Shown here one piece after another: positions 16,941 through 25,823 of a stretch of 64,000 bases of DNA. This stretch comes from SFTJ01 sp045613305 (GTDB lineage Bacteria > Bacteroidota > Bacteroidia > Bacteroidales > Muribaculaceae): positions 54,026-118,025 of the forward strand of contig JAZLAU010000016.1 in the NCBI GenBank assembly GCA_045613305.1. Reading direction: 5' to 3'. Both the position numbers and the translations under genes were made by a program. The notes below the pieces were generated by a model. The model worked only from the letters and a program-made list of their open reading frames with translations. It did no database searches and was not told the DNA's origin. Numbering within the stretch: the first letter of the stretch is position 1; every line of letters begins with the position of its first letter.

Positions 16941-17753
16941 TCACTTGCTAATTCTGCCCACCATCTGCAGCACAAACTCAAAGCTTGGGTTTAGCATCGT
17001 TCCGTGGTCAAAACCGCCAAGTTCATATAGTGGCACATCCACGCCCTTGGCCCGCATTATATCTTGCAAATGAAGGTTTTCGGTGTAACGAGCCAACATC
17101 TCCTTGCCACGTTCGCCGGTAACCAACACCATAGGCGGAACCAACTTTCGCGCATGGTTAATGGGCGCCATGCTGTCGATGATAGGTATATCCATGTCAA
17201 TGCCGCGCTCTTTGCGTATGGTGTAATGTGTGTTAGTTTGCCCACTTTGTGGCACATAACCGGCCATGCTGTCGGCATCTACACCATGACGAGCCAAATA
17301 TTTCTTGTCAAGTGCCAACATCAACGTCAAATAACCGCCGGCCGAATGACCGCAAACAATAATCTTGCTTGCATCACCGCCATATTTCTCAACATTTCTA
17401 ACTGTCCAAGCCAATGCTTCTGCAGCATCTTCAACATATGTAGCGCATTTCGCCTTAGGATATAATCTATAATTTGGCGACACCACCACCAGGCCCTTTC
17501 TCTTTAATGGCTCTGGTATAAACTTTTCGCCGCCTTCCAGGCCGCCTCCATGATAGAACACCACCACCGGAAGTCCTTTGGCGCCTGTCGGAGCATACAC
17601 ATCGAGCACGCAACGTTCGTTGCGATAAGCGTCTTCGCTTTTGCCATCAAGTACATATGAAATATCTTTATGCAAAACATATTCGTTTTGGCCAAAAGCT
17701 CTAACTGTCAAGGCAAACACTATTGCCAATATTGTTACTATAGTTCTATTCAT
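16941..17753 (-). CDS. Secreted alpha/beta-hydrolase (esterase-like)
   Basis: A 270-residue serine hydrolase of the hormone-sensitive lipase/acetyl-esterase type. A signal peptide occupies about residues 1-21 (ends VRAFGQ). The oxyanion motif HGGG lies in VVFYHGGGLEGG, the nucleophile serine in GHSAGG (about residue 137), and a late His in LGGFDHGTML completes the triad, with the Asp or Glu less certain. It probably deacylates or deacetylates small or carbohydrate esters in the periplasm; the true substrate is unknown. It begins 45 nt after rsgA on the same strand and may be cotranscribed with it. Confidence 0.82.
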   Translation of the reverse strand: MNRTIVTILAIVFALTVRAFGQNEYVLHKDISYVLDGKSEDAYRNERCVLDVYAPTGAKGLPVVVFYHGGGLEGGEKFIPEPLKRKGLVVVSPNYRLYPKAKCATYVEDAAEALAWTVRNVEKYGGDASKIIVCGHSAGGYLTLMLALDKKYLARHGVDADSMAGYVPQSGQTNTHYTIRKERGIDMDIPIIDSMAPINHARKLVPPMVLVTGERGKEMLARYTENLHLQDIMRAKGVDVPLYELGGFDHGTMLNPSFEFVLQMVGRISK

Positions 17754-17798
17754 ATCAATTTTATTATGTTTTCGCCATTATACTACATCATCTCGCAC

Positions 17799-18734
17799 CT
17801 AAAAACCCTTGCGATACTTATCTTGGTCTTCGTCTTCCATTATGCTTAAGTAACTTGCATATCGCGATGCACTAATCTCATGATTTTCCACCGCTTGCAG
17901 CACAGCGCATCCTGGCTCATGGGTGTGCGTACAATTTCCATACTTACATCCTCGCGACACTTCAAATATTTCAGGGAAATAATGCGACACTTCTTCTTTT
18001 TGGAAGTCAATAGTGCCAAAGCCCTTCACCCCGGGAGTGTCAATAATAGCGCCACCCGAAGGAAGCCTAAACATTTCGGAGAATGTGGTGGTGTGCATGC
18101 CTGTGTGGTGGCTATCGCTCACCTCTCCCACCTTTGCTGCCGCATTGGGTATCAACAAATTAACAAGCGTAGATTTGCCCACACCTGAGTTACCAGAAAG
18201 CAATGTCAGCTTATCGCGCAACGCCTCGCGCAAATCATCCAAACCAGTTCCCTCCTTTGCAGAAACATGTATAACCTCATAGCCAATCGACTTATAGAGA
18301 TATGTCACAGCCTCAAGAAGGTCCTTGTCCTCTTCCTCTACCAGCAAGTCCACCTTATTAATAACTATCAACGCCGGCACATTGTATGCCATGGCTGTTG
18401 CCAAAAATCGGTCGATGAAAGTAGTGCTTGTGACCGGATTAGCAAGAGTAACCACAAGCGCAGTCATGTCGAGGTTAGTGGCCAAAATGTGCGACTCCTT
18501 CGACAAGTTGCTTGCTCGTCTTATGATGTAATTGCGTCGTGGCTTTATTGCAGTTATAAAAGCCGAGCCATCAGCATTCTGATTTATCTCCACCAAGTCG
18601 CCAACCGCCACAGGGCTGGTGCTGCGTATGCCCTTAAGCCTAAAGTTGCCTTTTATCTTACAGTTATATGTCATGCCGTTTTCATCTTCCACGACATACC
18701 AACTGCCCGTATTTCTTATTACTAATCCGTCCAT
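17799..18734 (-). CDS. rsgA: Ribosome small-subunit-dependent GTPase A
   Basis: A 311-residue circularly permuted GTPase that acts in late 30S maturation. An N-terminal OB fold (about 1-70) is followed by the permuted G-domain order: NKVD (G4) in VINKVDLL, then LLSGNSGVGKSTLVN (G1), then DTPGVKGFG (G3). The C-terminal zinc domain has the ligands C-X4-C-X-H-X5-C in CKYGNCTHTHEPGCAV. Length and order are typical. Its own promoter is at 18752-18782. Confidence 0.96.
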   Translation of the reverse strand: MDGLVIRNTGSWYVVEDENGMTYNCKIKGNFRLKGIRSTSPVAVGDLVEINQNADGSAFITAIKPRRNYIIRRASNLSKESHILATNLDMTALVVTLANPVTSTTFIDRFLATAMAYNVPALIVINKVDLLVEEEDKDLLEAVTYLYKSIGYEVIHVSAKEGTGLDDLREALRDKLTLLSGNSGVGKSTLVNLLIPNAAAKVGEVSDSHHTGMHTTTFSEMFRLPSGGAIIDTPGVKGFGTIDFQKEEVSHYFPEIFEVSRGCKYGNCTHTHEPGCAVLQAVENHEISASRYASYLSIMEDEDQDKYRKGF

Positions 18735-18751
18735 ATTTATATTTTCTATAA

Positions 18752-18782
18752 CAAAGATACATCAATTATCCAACAATCACAA
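18752..18782 (-). promoter_or_regulatory. rsgA promoter
   Basis: Minus-strand TTG (18782-18780), 20-nt spacer, then TATCTTTG (18759-18752): a full Bacteroidota consensus, about 17 nt before the ATG. Confidence 0.7.
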
Positions 18783-18869
18783 TCAACCGAACATTTATTC
18801 ATTTATTATGCATTTTAAATTATGAAAATTCCATAATTACACTCTAATTTTCCTTTAAATTGCTGAAAA

Positions 18870-18901
18870 TTTGCATATTTTACAATTTATAACTACCTTT
18901 G
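18870..18901 (+). promoter_or_regulatory. Strong promoter of small winged-helix gene
   Basis: TTTG at 18870-18873, 20-nt spacer, TACCTTTG at 18894-18901. This is one of the best consensus matches in the window and gives a leader of about 65 nt before the ATG at 18973. Confidence 0.75.
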
Positions 18902-18972
18902 CACCCGTTAAATTTATGCAACAAACCAAAAAGGTATAATTTACTAATAATTTTTTTAAAATTTAGACTAAA

Positions 18973-19182
18973 ATGAATTTGGAAACTATCGGAAATTGGG
19001 CTGGTCTTGTATGGACTGCTCTTAATTCTGCAGAAGAAGCTACTCTAACAGTAAAGGCATTGAAGAAGGCTACTAAGCTTAAAGAAAAGGAAATCTACGC
19101 AGCTCTTGGCTGGTTGGCTCGTGTAGGCAAGTTGGCTATCGCTGAAACTGAAACTGACATCAACGTAACTTTGATTGGCTAA
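18973..19182 (+). CDS. Small winged-helix protein (DUF2582 type)
   Basis: A 69-residue protein, predicted as a single winged helix-turn-helix: NWAGLVWTALNSAEEATLTV (helix 1), KALKKATKLKEKEIYAALGW (helices 2-3), LARVGKLAIAETETDINVTL (wing). It matches DUF2582, a small family frequent in Bacteroidota. Whether it binds DNA is unproven. Codon use is strongly biased (AAG, GCT, ATC), the promoter is near-consensus, and the terminator has a perfect 15-bp stem, all of which point to high expression. It stands alone between divergent rsgA and a convergent hypothetical gene. Confidence 0.85.
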   Translation: MNLETIGNWAGLVWTALNSAEEATLTVKALKKATKLKEKEIYAALGWLARVGKLAIAETETDINVTLIG

Positions 19183-19205
19183 TCAATCAACTTTTACATA
19201 CTAAA

Positions 19206-19246
19206 ACACAGAAGAGACTGAAAATTTTCAGTCTCTTCTGCTTTTT
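19206..19246. terminator. Perfect 15-bp hairpin terminator
   Basis: AGAAGAGACTGAAAA (19210-19224) pairs exactly with TTTTCAGTCTCTTCT (19225-19239), then GCTTTTTATAC. Strong for the winged-helix gene. Confidence 0.85.
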
Positions 19247-19321
19247 ATACATATTATATGTCAAAACTTCTTTCTGATACACTCCATTTCTTTAAATGCC
19301 ATTCAACTCAAAAACATCATT

Positions 19322-20212
19322 TTATTGAATACGCTTCCTCAAGAAGTAGGCCTTACGCAAATCGGCCACTTGCTCACGAGTTAAGTCTTTAATGTGATTA
19401 ACCGATTTGCCAATAAACTTAACTCTCACGTAGTTGGCATACCCCATTGCCTCCACAAGCGATTCATAATCACCGTCGAGCGTCATGTCAAACCACTCCG
19501 ATACAAAAATACCATTTTTGCGCGTGTCGAGTTTTTTAGGAGTTAGCAAATACTTCTCCCCATTAATCTGAAACTCCACAGCCTTAGTGTCTAAGCGGTC
19601 GTCGGCATAATATTGAACACGAATGCACATAGGCCCCGGGCGTCCTCCTGTCGGAACCTCAAAATACAAATATATCGAATTTTTCTCTATGACAGAAGGC
19701 GCCGATTTCGGCTGATACTTCACCATACCCACCCTTCGCTTGGCATCAAAGGCCCTAAGGAGCTGTTCCTTAGTCATATTTTCCTCATCATGCACCCTTC
19801 GAGCAGCAGTTGGAAATGGCCGATATGTTTCCCGTTTAGGTGCTTTTGCACGCGCCTCGGCCAAATATTTTTCGATATTGGCGTCTATCTCCTCTTGTGT
19901 CTGCTTTCGCTGCGAACGCTTGTTTGCCTCCGCCACCTGCTTGGCAATTCTTTCGTTTACAGCCTTCTTGGCCTCGGCTTTCTGCTTTTCTTCGGCTTCC
20001 TTATGCTTTGCATAACGTTCTATAGCCTCCTTGCCGCGCACGGTTACGGTGGTCAATACCGGATAACCAGGCCTGCGTACTGGCATTCTCACCAATTCCA
20101 AGTCTAACGGTTCTTCATCCGCATTTACTGAAGTTGTATCTTGCGACGACGCGCTAAACACTACTCCCAACGCAAGCAGCAATATTATAATATGTTTATT
20201 CTTACTCTCCAT
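19322..20212 (-). CDS. Secreted hypothetical protein with charged coiled-coil middle
   Basis: A 296-residue protein of unknown function. A signal peptide covers about residues 1-24 (ends SASSQ). Residues ~60-130 are Lys/Glu/Ala/Arg-rich and predicted coiled coil (ERYAKHKEAEEKQKAEAKKA). The C-terminal ~130 residues look like a compact beta-rich domain (SIYLYFEVPTGGRPGPMCIR, VEFQINGEKYLLTP, YANYVRVKFIGKSV). No catalytic motif is apparent. A periplasmic location is inferred. The -7 element TATCTTTG at 20228-20221 ends 8 nt before the ATG. It shares no operon with neighbours. Confidence 0.7.
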   Translation of the reverse strand: MESKNKHIIILLLALGVVFSASSQDTTSVNADEEPLDLELVRMPVRRPGYPVLTTVTVRGKEAIERYAKHKEAEEKQKAEAKKAVNERIAKQVAEANKRSQRKQTQEEIDANIEKYLAEARAKAPKRETYRPFPTAARRVHDEENMTKEQLLRAFDAKRRVGMVKYQPKSAPSVIEKNSIYLYFEVPTGGRPGPMCIRVQYYADDRLDTKAVEFQINGEKYLLTPKKLDTRKNGIFVSEWFDMTLDGDYESLVEAMGYANYVRVKFIGKSVNHIKDLTREQVADLRKAYFLRKRIQ

Positions 20213-20220
20213 AATTCCTA

Positions 20221-20228
20221 CAAAGATA
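20221..20228 (-). promoter_or_regulatory. -7 element of secreted hypothetical gene
   Basis: Minus-strand TATCTTTG at 20228-20221, so close to the ATG at 20212 that the leader would be only a few nt. Confidence 0.5.
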
Positions 20229-20344
20229 AATAATAAAAGCCGATTTTATCTCCCCTCTCAAGCAAAATAAAACACTTTTCAGAAATATCAGTTTTTTTCG
20301 CAATCTCACACCTCTAAATATTTTTTAATTTCAATGCAAAGGAT

Positions 20345-20352
20345 TATTTTTG
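20345..20352 (+). promoter_or_regulatory. -7 element of purT
   Basis: TATTTTTG at 20345-20352, 35 nt before the ATG at 20388. No clear -33 element and no recognisable purine riboswitch. Confidence 0.45.
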
Positions 20353-20387
20353 TAATCTATTAATTTAACTTTACCGACAAAACCGAT

Positions 20388-21584
20388 ATGACGAAGATTG
20401 GATCTTTAATGACATCAAAAGGCAAGAAGGCAATCTTACTTGGCAGTGGAGAATTAGGCAAAGAAGTTGCTATTGAACTCCAACGATATGGCGTAGAAGT
20501 TGTGGCTTGCGACAAATACGAAAACGCACCAGCAATGCAAATCGCTCACCGTCACCATGTGTTTAGCATGCTCGACGGCGACAAACTACGCGAAGTAATC
20601 GAAGCCGAAAAACCCGACTTCATTATTCCCGAAGTTGAAGCAATAGCCACCCCAACTTTGGTGGCACTTGAAAAAGAAGGCTACAATGTCACACCTACTG
20701 CCAACGCTACATATCTAACAATGAACCGCGAAGGCATTCGCCGATTAGCGGCCGAAACTCTTGGCATTAAAACATCAAACTACCTATTCGCCTCTACCGA
20801 AGAAGAGTTTAACGATGCCGTACACCAAATCGGTGTACCATGCGTCATAAAACCCATCATGAGCAGTTCGGGACACGGCCAAAGCGTTTGCCGCACATTT
20901 GATGACATCAACAAATGCTGGCAAATTGCTCAAGAAGGTGGCAGAGCCGGTGCTGGCAGAGTAATCGTTGAAGCATTTGTTGACTTCGATTACGAAATAA
21001 CACTGCTCACCGTTAGAAACATTCTTGGAACACAATACTGCGAACCTATCGGGCACATTCAAGTTGATGGCGACTACCGCTACTCTTGGCAACCTCAGCC
21101 AATGAGCCCTGCGGCTAAGGCTAAGGCTCAAGAAATCGCCAAGAAGGTTACTGATGCCCTTGGCGGCTACGGCATTTTCGGCGTTGAAATGTTTATTAAA
21201 GGCGACGAGGTAATATTTAGTGAAGTGTCACCACGCCCACACGACACCGGCATGGTTACCATGATTTCACAAGACCAAAGCGAATTTGCGCTTCACGCTC
21301 GCGCTCTTCTCGGATTGCCTATCCCAGCAATCAACTTCTACGGTCCATCGGCGTCAAGAGCAATTGTGGTTGAAGGCGACACCGACACAATCGAATTTGG
21401 CAACCTCGAAAAGGTGCTTGAGGAACCAGGCACTCAATTGAGAATTTTCGGAAAGCCTGAAGTCAAAGGACATCGACGAATGGCTGTCATACTTGCTATC
21501 GACGAATCGGTTGAAGCTGCTAAAGACAAAGCCGAACGCGCTTACAACAAACTTGACATCAAGGTTTGTCCTCGCGAAAAGTAA
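20388..21584 (+). CDS. purT: Formate-dependent GAR transformylase PurT
   Basis: A 398-residue ATP-grasp enzyme that makes formylglycinamide ribonucleotide from GAR, formate and ATP in purine synthesis. The N-terminal preATP-grasp segment holds AILLGSGELGKEVAIELQRY. Substrate-binding stretches follow at FIIPEVEAIAT, then CVIKPIMSSSGHGQS with the ATP-binding lysine, RVIVEAFVDFDYEITLL, GIFGVEMFIKGDEVIFSEVS and RPHDTGMVT. Length is typical. An in-frame ATG at residue 8 is an alternative start. The gene stands alone, ended by a terminator at 21611-21636. Confidence 0.96.
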   Translation: MTKIGSLMTSKGKKAILLGSGELGKEVAIELQRYGVEVVACDKYENAPAMQIAHRHHVFSMLDGDKLREVIEAEKPDFIIPEVEAIATPTLVALEKEGYNVTPTANATYLTMNREGIRRLAAETLGIKTSNYLFASTEEEFNDAVHQIGVPCVIKPIMSSSGHGQSVCRTFDDINKCWQIAQEGGRAGAGRVIVEAFVDFDYEITLLTVRNILGTQYCEPIGHIQVDGDYRYSWQPQPMSPAAKAKAQEIAKKVTDALGGYGIFGVEMFIKGDEVIFSEVSPRPHDTGMVTMISQDQSEFALHARALLGLPIPAINFYGPSASRAIVVEGDTDTIEFGNLEKVLEEPGTQLRIFGKPEVKGHRRMAVILAIDESVEAAKDKAERAYNKLDIKVCPREK

Positions 21585-21607
21585 CGTACTTTCAACATTA
21601 AATATCA

Positions 21608-21638
21608 CAAAAAAAGCCTCCAATAGGAGGCTTTTTTA
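21608..21638. terminator. Bidirectional terminator
   Basis: AAAAAGCCTCC (21611-21621) pairs with GGAGGCTTTTT (21626-21636), with A and T runs on either side; it serves purT and the convergent TlpA-like gene. Confidence 0.85.
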
Positions 21639-21664
21639 ATACATATATTTTCAGAAAATGTTTA

Positions 21665-22738
21665 TTACTTCTTTTCTGCCATCAACTCATCAACCTTAGC
21701 CATCAATTCTTCACCTTGAAGACCGCGAGAAAGGATTGTACCATCGGCTGAGAATACTATAATGTGTGGAATTGCATTAAAACCATAAGCATCTGATGCT
21801 ATGTATTGTGTGTCAAGGATTTGTTCCCATGGAATTTGCAATTCTTCAATTGCCTTCTTTGTGTCTTCCAACTTGTCCCAACATGCAACGCCAAGAATTT
21901 TCAAACCCTTACCGTCATATTTCTTGTGCATTTCCATTAGAGTGCCACTGATTTCACGGCGACATGGTGCACACCAGCTTGCCCAGAAGTCTACCACTAC
22001 AACTTGGCCCTTACCTACATAATCCGACAACTTAACTTCGCCGCCGTCTTCGGTTTTCACAGCGAAGTCAACCATCTTTTCGCCTTCTTTTGTGCGGTCT
22101 AAAGTTTCCGCACCTTTAACAAGACGCTCAATGCGAACCGATTGAGAATACTCAGCTGGAGCTTCTGCAAGAATTGCCTTCAAATCTGCAAGGCCAAATC
22201 CCATATTATTCAAATAGTTATAGAACGACATCCAACCAAAAGCATTATCCTTGTTTGCTTCATAGTGCTTCAAGAAGTTTGCGTTATATCGGTCATTAAT
22301 CTTTCCGTATTCTTCAGCAAACTTTTCTTCTGTCCATTTTTCAGCCTTTGCTATTTGTTGCAACTTAGCAGCCTCTTCGTTCAATTGCTTTGCTTCTTCA
22401 TTAAGTGCTGCAATTGAATCGTTTAGAGCTCCGCCTTCAACCTTGCGGTCTTCCCAGTTAAGTGTCAATTCGCCTGCTTCAATAATCAAGTTTGAACGTG
22501 ATTGCTCTGCAAGAATGCGTGCCACAAAGGCCTTTTCTACAGTTCCGGCAAACACAGCTTGCTTATTTGTAATAACAGCGCTATCGATTGTGTCGCCCTT
22601 ATCATAATCAATCAAATACACCACATTTCCGTCTTGTGCATTTTCTCCAAAGTTTGCAGTCAACTTATATTCTGGCTGACTACATGATGCAGCAGCCAAC
22701 AATGATAGGACTGCAGCAAAAGATAATAGTTTTTTCAT
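21665..22738 (-). CDS. TlpA-like thiol-disulfide lipoprotein with DUF4369 domain
   Basis: A 357-residue lipoprotein: signal peptide MKKLLSFAAVLSLLAAASC with the mature Cys about residue 19, an N-terminal DUF4369 domain (about 25-120), a helical linker, and a C-terminal thioredoxin domain with WCAPC in VVVDFWASWCAPCRREI and the cis-Pro in FNAIPHIIVF. Such proteins face the periplasm and reduce disulfides or serve cytochrome c maturation and stress roles. The ATG at 22738 starts the signal peptide; 15 more in-frame residues upstream are not needed. A -7 element TAAATTTG lies at 22778-22771. Confidence 0.88.
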   Translation of the reverse strand: MKKLLSFAAVLSLLAAASCSQPEYKLTANFGENAQDGNVVYLIDYDKGDTIDSAVITNKQAVFAGTVEKAFVARILAEQSRSNLIIEAGELTLNWEDRKVEGGALNDSIAALNEEAKQLNEEAAKLQQIAKAEKWTEEKFAEEYGKINDRYNANFLKHYEANKDNAFGWMSFYNYLNNMGFGLADLKAILAEAPAEYSQSVRIERLVKGAETLDRTKEGEKMVDFAVKTEDGGEVKLSDYVGKGQVVVVDFWASWCAPCRREISGTLMEMHKKYDGKGLKILGVACWDKLEDTKKAIEELQIPWEQILDTQYIASDAYGFNAIPHIIVFSADGTILSRGLQGEELMAKVDELMAEKK

Positions 22739-22770
22739 TCTAAAATTATTTTTTTGATTTATCGTTTTTG

Positions 22771-22778
22771 CAAATTTA
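22771..22778 (-). promoter_or_regulatory. -7 element of TlpA-like gene
   Basis: Minus-strand TAAATTTG at 22778-22771, 32 nt upstream of the ATG at 22738. It lies in the 75-bp gap after the GH3 fusion gene. Confidence 0.5.
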
Positions 22779-22813
22779 CACAAATATTTCGTTTATTCGC
22801 ATCTATCGCTCAA

Positions 22814-25800
22814 TCAATCTAATAGCGACTCATAGATGACGGCCTGTATGCCCGAGCGAGCAGCCACCTTTGTAAACGCTTTATTGCTGCGCGTAGGATG
22901 TACCCTATTGCTCAAGAAAATGTATATCAAATCGTTTTTTGGGTCTACCCAATAACCCGTTCCGGTGAAACCTGTGTGCCCTATCACCTCGGCTGGAGCA
23001 GCCTCGCAACATGGTGATTTTTCAACATCCTCAACATCGGGCTTATCAAATCCCAAACCTCTGCGCGAATTTTCGCTCTTCGAGGTCAAGAACAAGTCTA
23101 CTGTTTCTTTTTTCAAAAAACGGTCGCCGCCATATTCTCCGCCATTAAGCCACATCTGAAACAATTTTGCCAAGTCGTTTGCATTACTAAATAATCCGGC
23201 ATTGCCCGACACGCCGCCCATGAAATCGGCCATCTCGTCATGCACATGACCTTTAACCATCTCACGGCGCAAGTATGTGTCGTTTTCGGTCGTAACTATG
23301 TCACTAATGTCGCTCCAATCCTGAGGGCAATAACCTGTGCGATAAGCACCAAGTGGCGCAAACACTTGGTCTCTCACATACTCATCATGCTTAATGCCAG
23401 TCATCGACTCCTCGGCCTGCATCAAAAGGCTGAAATTCAAGCAACTGTATAAAAACCTTTTATTGTCACGCAACGGCGCATCATAAATTCGCTGCATAAT
23501 AGAATCGCGTGTGATGCTGCCTACATAAAGGTTTCTTGCCACTGGTGTATTAAACTTTTTGTTTTTTGTTCTCGACAAAATATCTTTTCTTAATTTGGCA
23601 CCGTTGTGACCATATGCACCATTTGAAATTTTTATCGTATTAGCACCTCTTCGGCGAGGTGTCACCAATTTGCCGTCATACGTGTTAGGGTCGAACATCA
23701 TTTCAAACATATTCAACGACGCCGGAATGCCAGTTTCATGATACAACAAATCACGCATAGTGATACTTTCCTTGTCAGTTCCCTTAAGAGGCTTAACAAA
23801 TTCACTTATCTTGCTATCTAACTGAAACTTGCCCTCATCATAGCATTTCATAATTCCCGAAATTGTGCCCGTAGCTTTCGAAACCGAGGCCAAATCGAAA
23901 ATAGTATTATAGTCAACCTTTTTTCGATTCTTACCCTGCTCTGTATAGCCATACCACTTATTGCATATTACCTTGCCGTGACGAGCCACAAGCACTTGCA
24001 ATCCGGTGAATGCACCTTCTTCAAGCCCGTATTTTGCTATCGAGTCAACCTTTGTGAGCAACTTTGAATCAACCCCCACTTCTTCAGGCAAAGCGTATCC
24101 TAATCTAAACGCATCATACGAAATTCCATGACCAGCCTTAGCCACGCCCTCAATAGTAACAGGCAAAGTGGCCGATGCTGCATTGCCGCCAAAAATAGTT
24201 TGAGCCGCACAATCCTGCGCAATTTCATTATTGTCATATGCCACCAGCATTGCAGCGCTCGCCTTTATTGACGACGCAAAAGGCGCTATCTTATACGGAT
24301 TAACAAACATTGCCACCGACACGTTTTCTACATTTTTCACCAATGACGACAATGCTAACCTATAGGCTTCACTGTTTTTATGAACACCCACTATCACCAT
24401 ATCATAGTTGCCTTCTTTTAGTTTCGATTGCAAGGCCGAAATGTTGCCTCCAGCCACGAAATTATACGAGTCAACTTTTGCATACATTGCGCAGCGACGT
24501 TGAAATTGCGACTTAATACCAAGCGAATCGCCCATCGTAACCACCGCAATTTTTTTCTTCTCAAGGTCTTTAACTGGCCACACATTGTTTTCGTTTTTCA
24601 CCACTGTCATCGCAGCAGCCCATAGGCGTCGAATCAGTGCAGCTGCTTCGGGTGTTGCCACACGGCTCACAAGTCCCTCTATCTTAACCTTTTCGGTATT
24701 ATGGATGTTTAACGCATATTTATAGCGCAACACTTTTCGGCATTTCTCATCAATCAATTCTGCCGACAACTCACCCTTCTTGATTGCATCTACCACATAG
24801 CCAATTTGCTTCTCGGGCTCAGGCAACGACAAAAGCATATCATCACCAGCAAGCAACGCTTTAACCGCAGTGCTGCCCTTGGTGTTAGCGCCCTTCATGG
24901 TTAGGGCATCGGTAAAAATCAATCCATCAAAGCCCACATTTTCACGCAGTAGAGCATTGGCCTTTGCCGACAAAGACGTTGGCGTACCTGAGTTGTCGAT
25001 TGCCGGAATCGACAAGTGGGCCACCATAACCCCCGACAAACCTGCATCAGTATATTGGCGGAACGGCAACAACTCGCAAATGTTGAGTTCTTGCATGCTC
25101 TTATTCACCGTAGGCAACACTTTATGCGAGTCGGTAGAGGTTGAGCCGTGACCTGGGAAGTGCTTTGCTGTTGCCAACACCCCATTATCTTCCAAGCCCT
25201 TTGAATATGCTATTCCTAAACTTGCCACTCGCTCTGGAACTTCGCCAAACGAACGAGTGCCGATTACCGGATTCTTTGGATTATCATTAACGTCGAGCAC
25301 CGGGGCAAAATTTACGTGGATGCCCACCTCGCGACATTCGCGCGCAACTTCTGCACCATATTCATAGAGCAAACGTTCGTCGGTGATTGCTCCAAGCACC
25401 ATGTTTCTTGGAAACAACGGAGCCTCAGGCATTCTCATCGAAAGCCCCCACTCTCCATCGAGTGTTATCATCAACGGTATTTTGCTTATTGATTGCGCAT
25501 AGTTGATTACCTTTGCCTCCTCTATACACGAACCCTTTGAAAACAGCAATCCGCCTATGCGATGCTTCCCAACAAAAGCATCTAAGCGACTGCGCACCTG
25601 TGGCGTGTCAGTTGGGCGAAATGTAACCAACATAAGTTGTGCTATCTTTTCGCGTTGAGTCATTGTTGACATTGTTGAATCGACCCACGCATTCATCTTC
25701 GCCACATCCACCTTTTTCATAAGGCCTGGAGTTACCTTTGCTTCCAATAGCCCCGAAAAAGCAAATATTGCTACTGCAGCAACCAACTTATAGGCTGCTC

Positions 25801-25819
25801 GCTTTACATTATATTTCAT
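22814..25819 (-). CDS. GH3 beta-N-acetylglucosaminidase fused to beta-lactamase-fold serine hydrolase (NagZ-AmiE type)
   Basis: A 1001-residue secreted two-enzyme protein. The N-terminal half is a GH3 domain of NagZ type: TLDGEWGLSMRM, NPVIGTRSFG, then ATAKHFPGHGSTSTDSH, which carries the KHFPGHG-x-T-x-x-DSH loop with the catalytic His. A GH3 C-terminal domain follows. The C-terminal ~370 residues are a class C beta-lactamase-fold hydrolase with SVSK (SxxK) in FDLASVSKATG, YSCLNF and HTGFTGTG. In Bacillus subtilis separate NagZ and AmiE act in turn on muropeptides (GlcNAc release, then MurNAc-L-Ala amide cleavage), so this protein probably does both. The ATG at 25819 begins the signal peptide and lies 4 nt after the upstream nucleotidase stop. 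Confidence 0.87.
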   Translation of the reverse strand: MKYNVKRAAYKLVAAVAIFAFSGLLEAKVTPGLMKKVDVAKMNAWVDSTMSTMTQREKIAQLMLVTFRPTDTPQVRSRLDAFVGKHRIGGLLFSKGSCIEEAKVINYAQSISKIPLMITLDGEWGLSMRMPEAPLFPRNMVLGAITDERLLYEYGAEVARECREVGIHVNFAPVLDVNDNPKNPVIGTRSFGEVPERVASLGIAYSKGLEDNGVLATAKHFPGHGSTSTDSHKVLPTVNKSMQELNICELLPFRQYTDAGLSGVMVAHLSIPAIDNSGTPTSLSAKANALLRENVGFDGLIFTDALTMKGANTKGSTAVKALLAGDDMLLSLPEPEKQIGYVVDAIKKGELSAELIDEKCRKVLRYKYALNIHNTEKVKIEGLVSRVATPEAAALIRRLWAAAMTVVKNENNVWPVKDLEKKKIAVVTMGDSLGIKSQFQRRCAMYAKVDSYNFVAGGNISALQSKLKEGNYDMVIVGVHKNSEAYRLALSSLVKNVENVSVAMFVNPYKIAPFASSIKASAAMLVAYDNNEIAQDCAAQTIFGGNAASATLPVTIEGVAKAGHGISYDAFRLGYALPEEVGVDSKLLTKVDSIAKYGLEEGAFTGLQVLVARHGKVICNKWYGYTEQGKNRKKVDYNTIFDLASVSKATGTISGIMKCYDEGKFQLDSKISEFVKPLKGTDKESITMRDLLYHETGIPASLNMFEMMFDPNTYDGKLVTPRRRGANTIKISNGAYGHNGAKLRKDILSRTKNKKFNTPVARNLYVGSITRDSIMQRIYDAPLRDNKRFLYSCLNFSLLMQAEESMTGIKHDEYVRDQVFAPLGAYRTGYCPQDWSDISDIVTTENDTYLRREMVKGHVHDEMADFMGGVSGNAGLFSNANDLAKLFQMWLNGGEYGGDRFLKKETVDLFLTSKSENSRRGLGFDKPDVEDVEKSPCCEAAPAEVIGHTGFTGTGYWVDPKNDLIYIFLSNRVHPTRSNKAFTKVAARSGIQAVIYESLLD

Positions 25820-25823
25820 GTTT

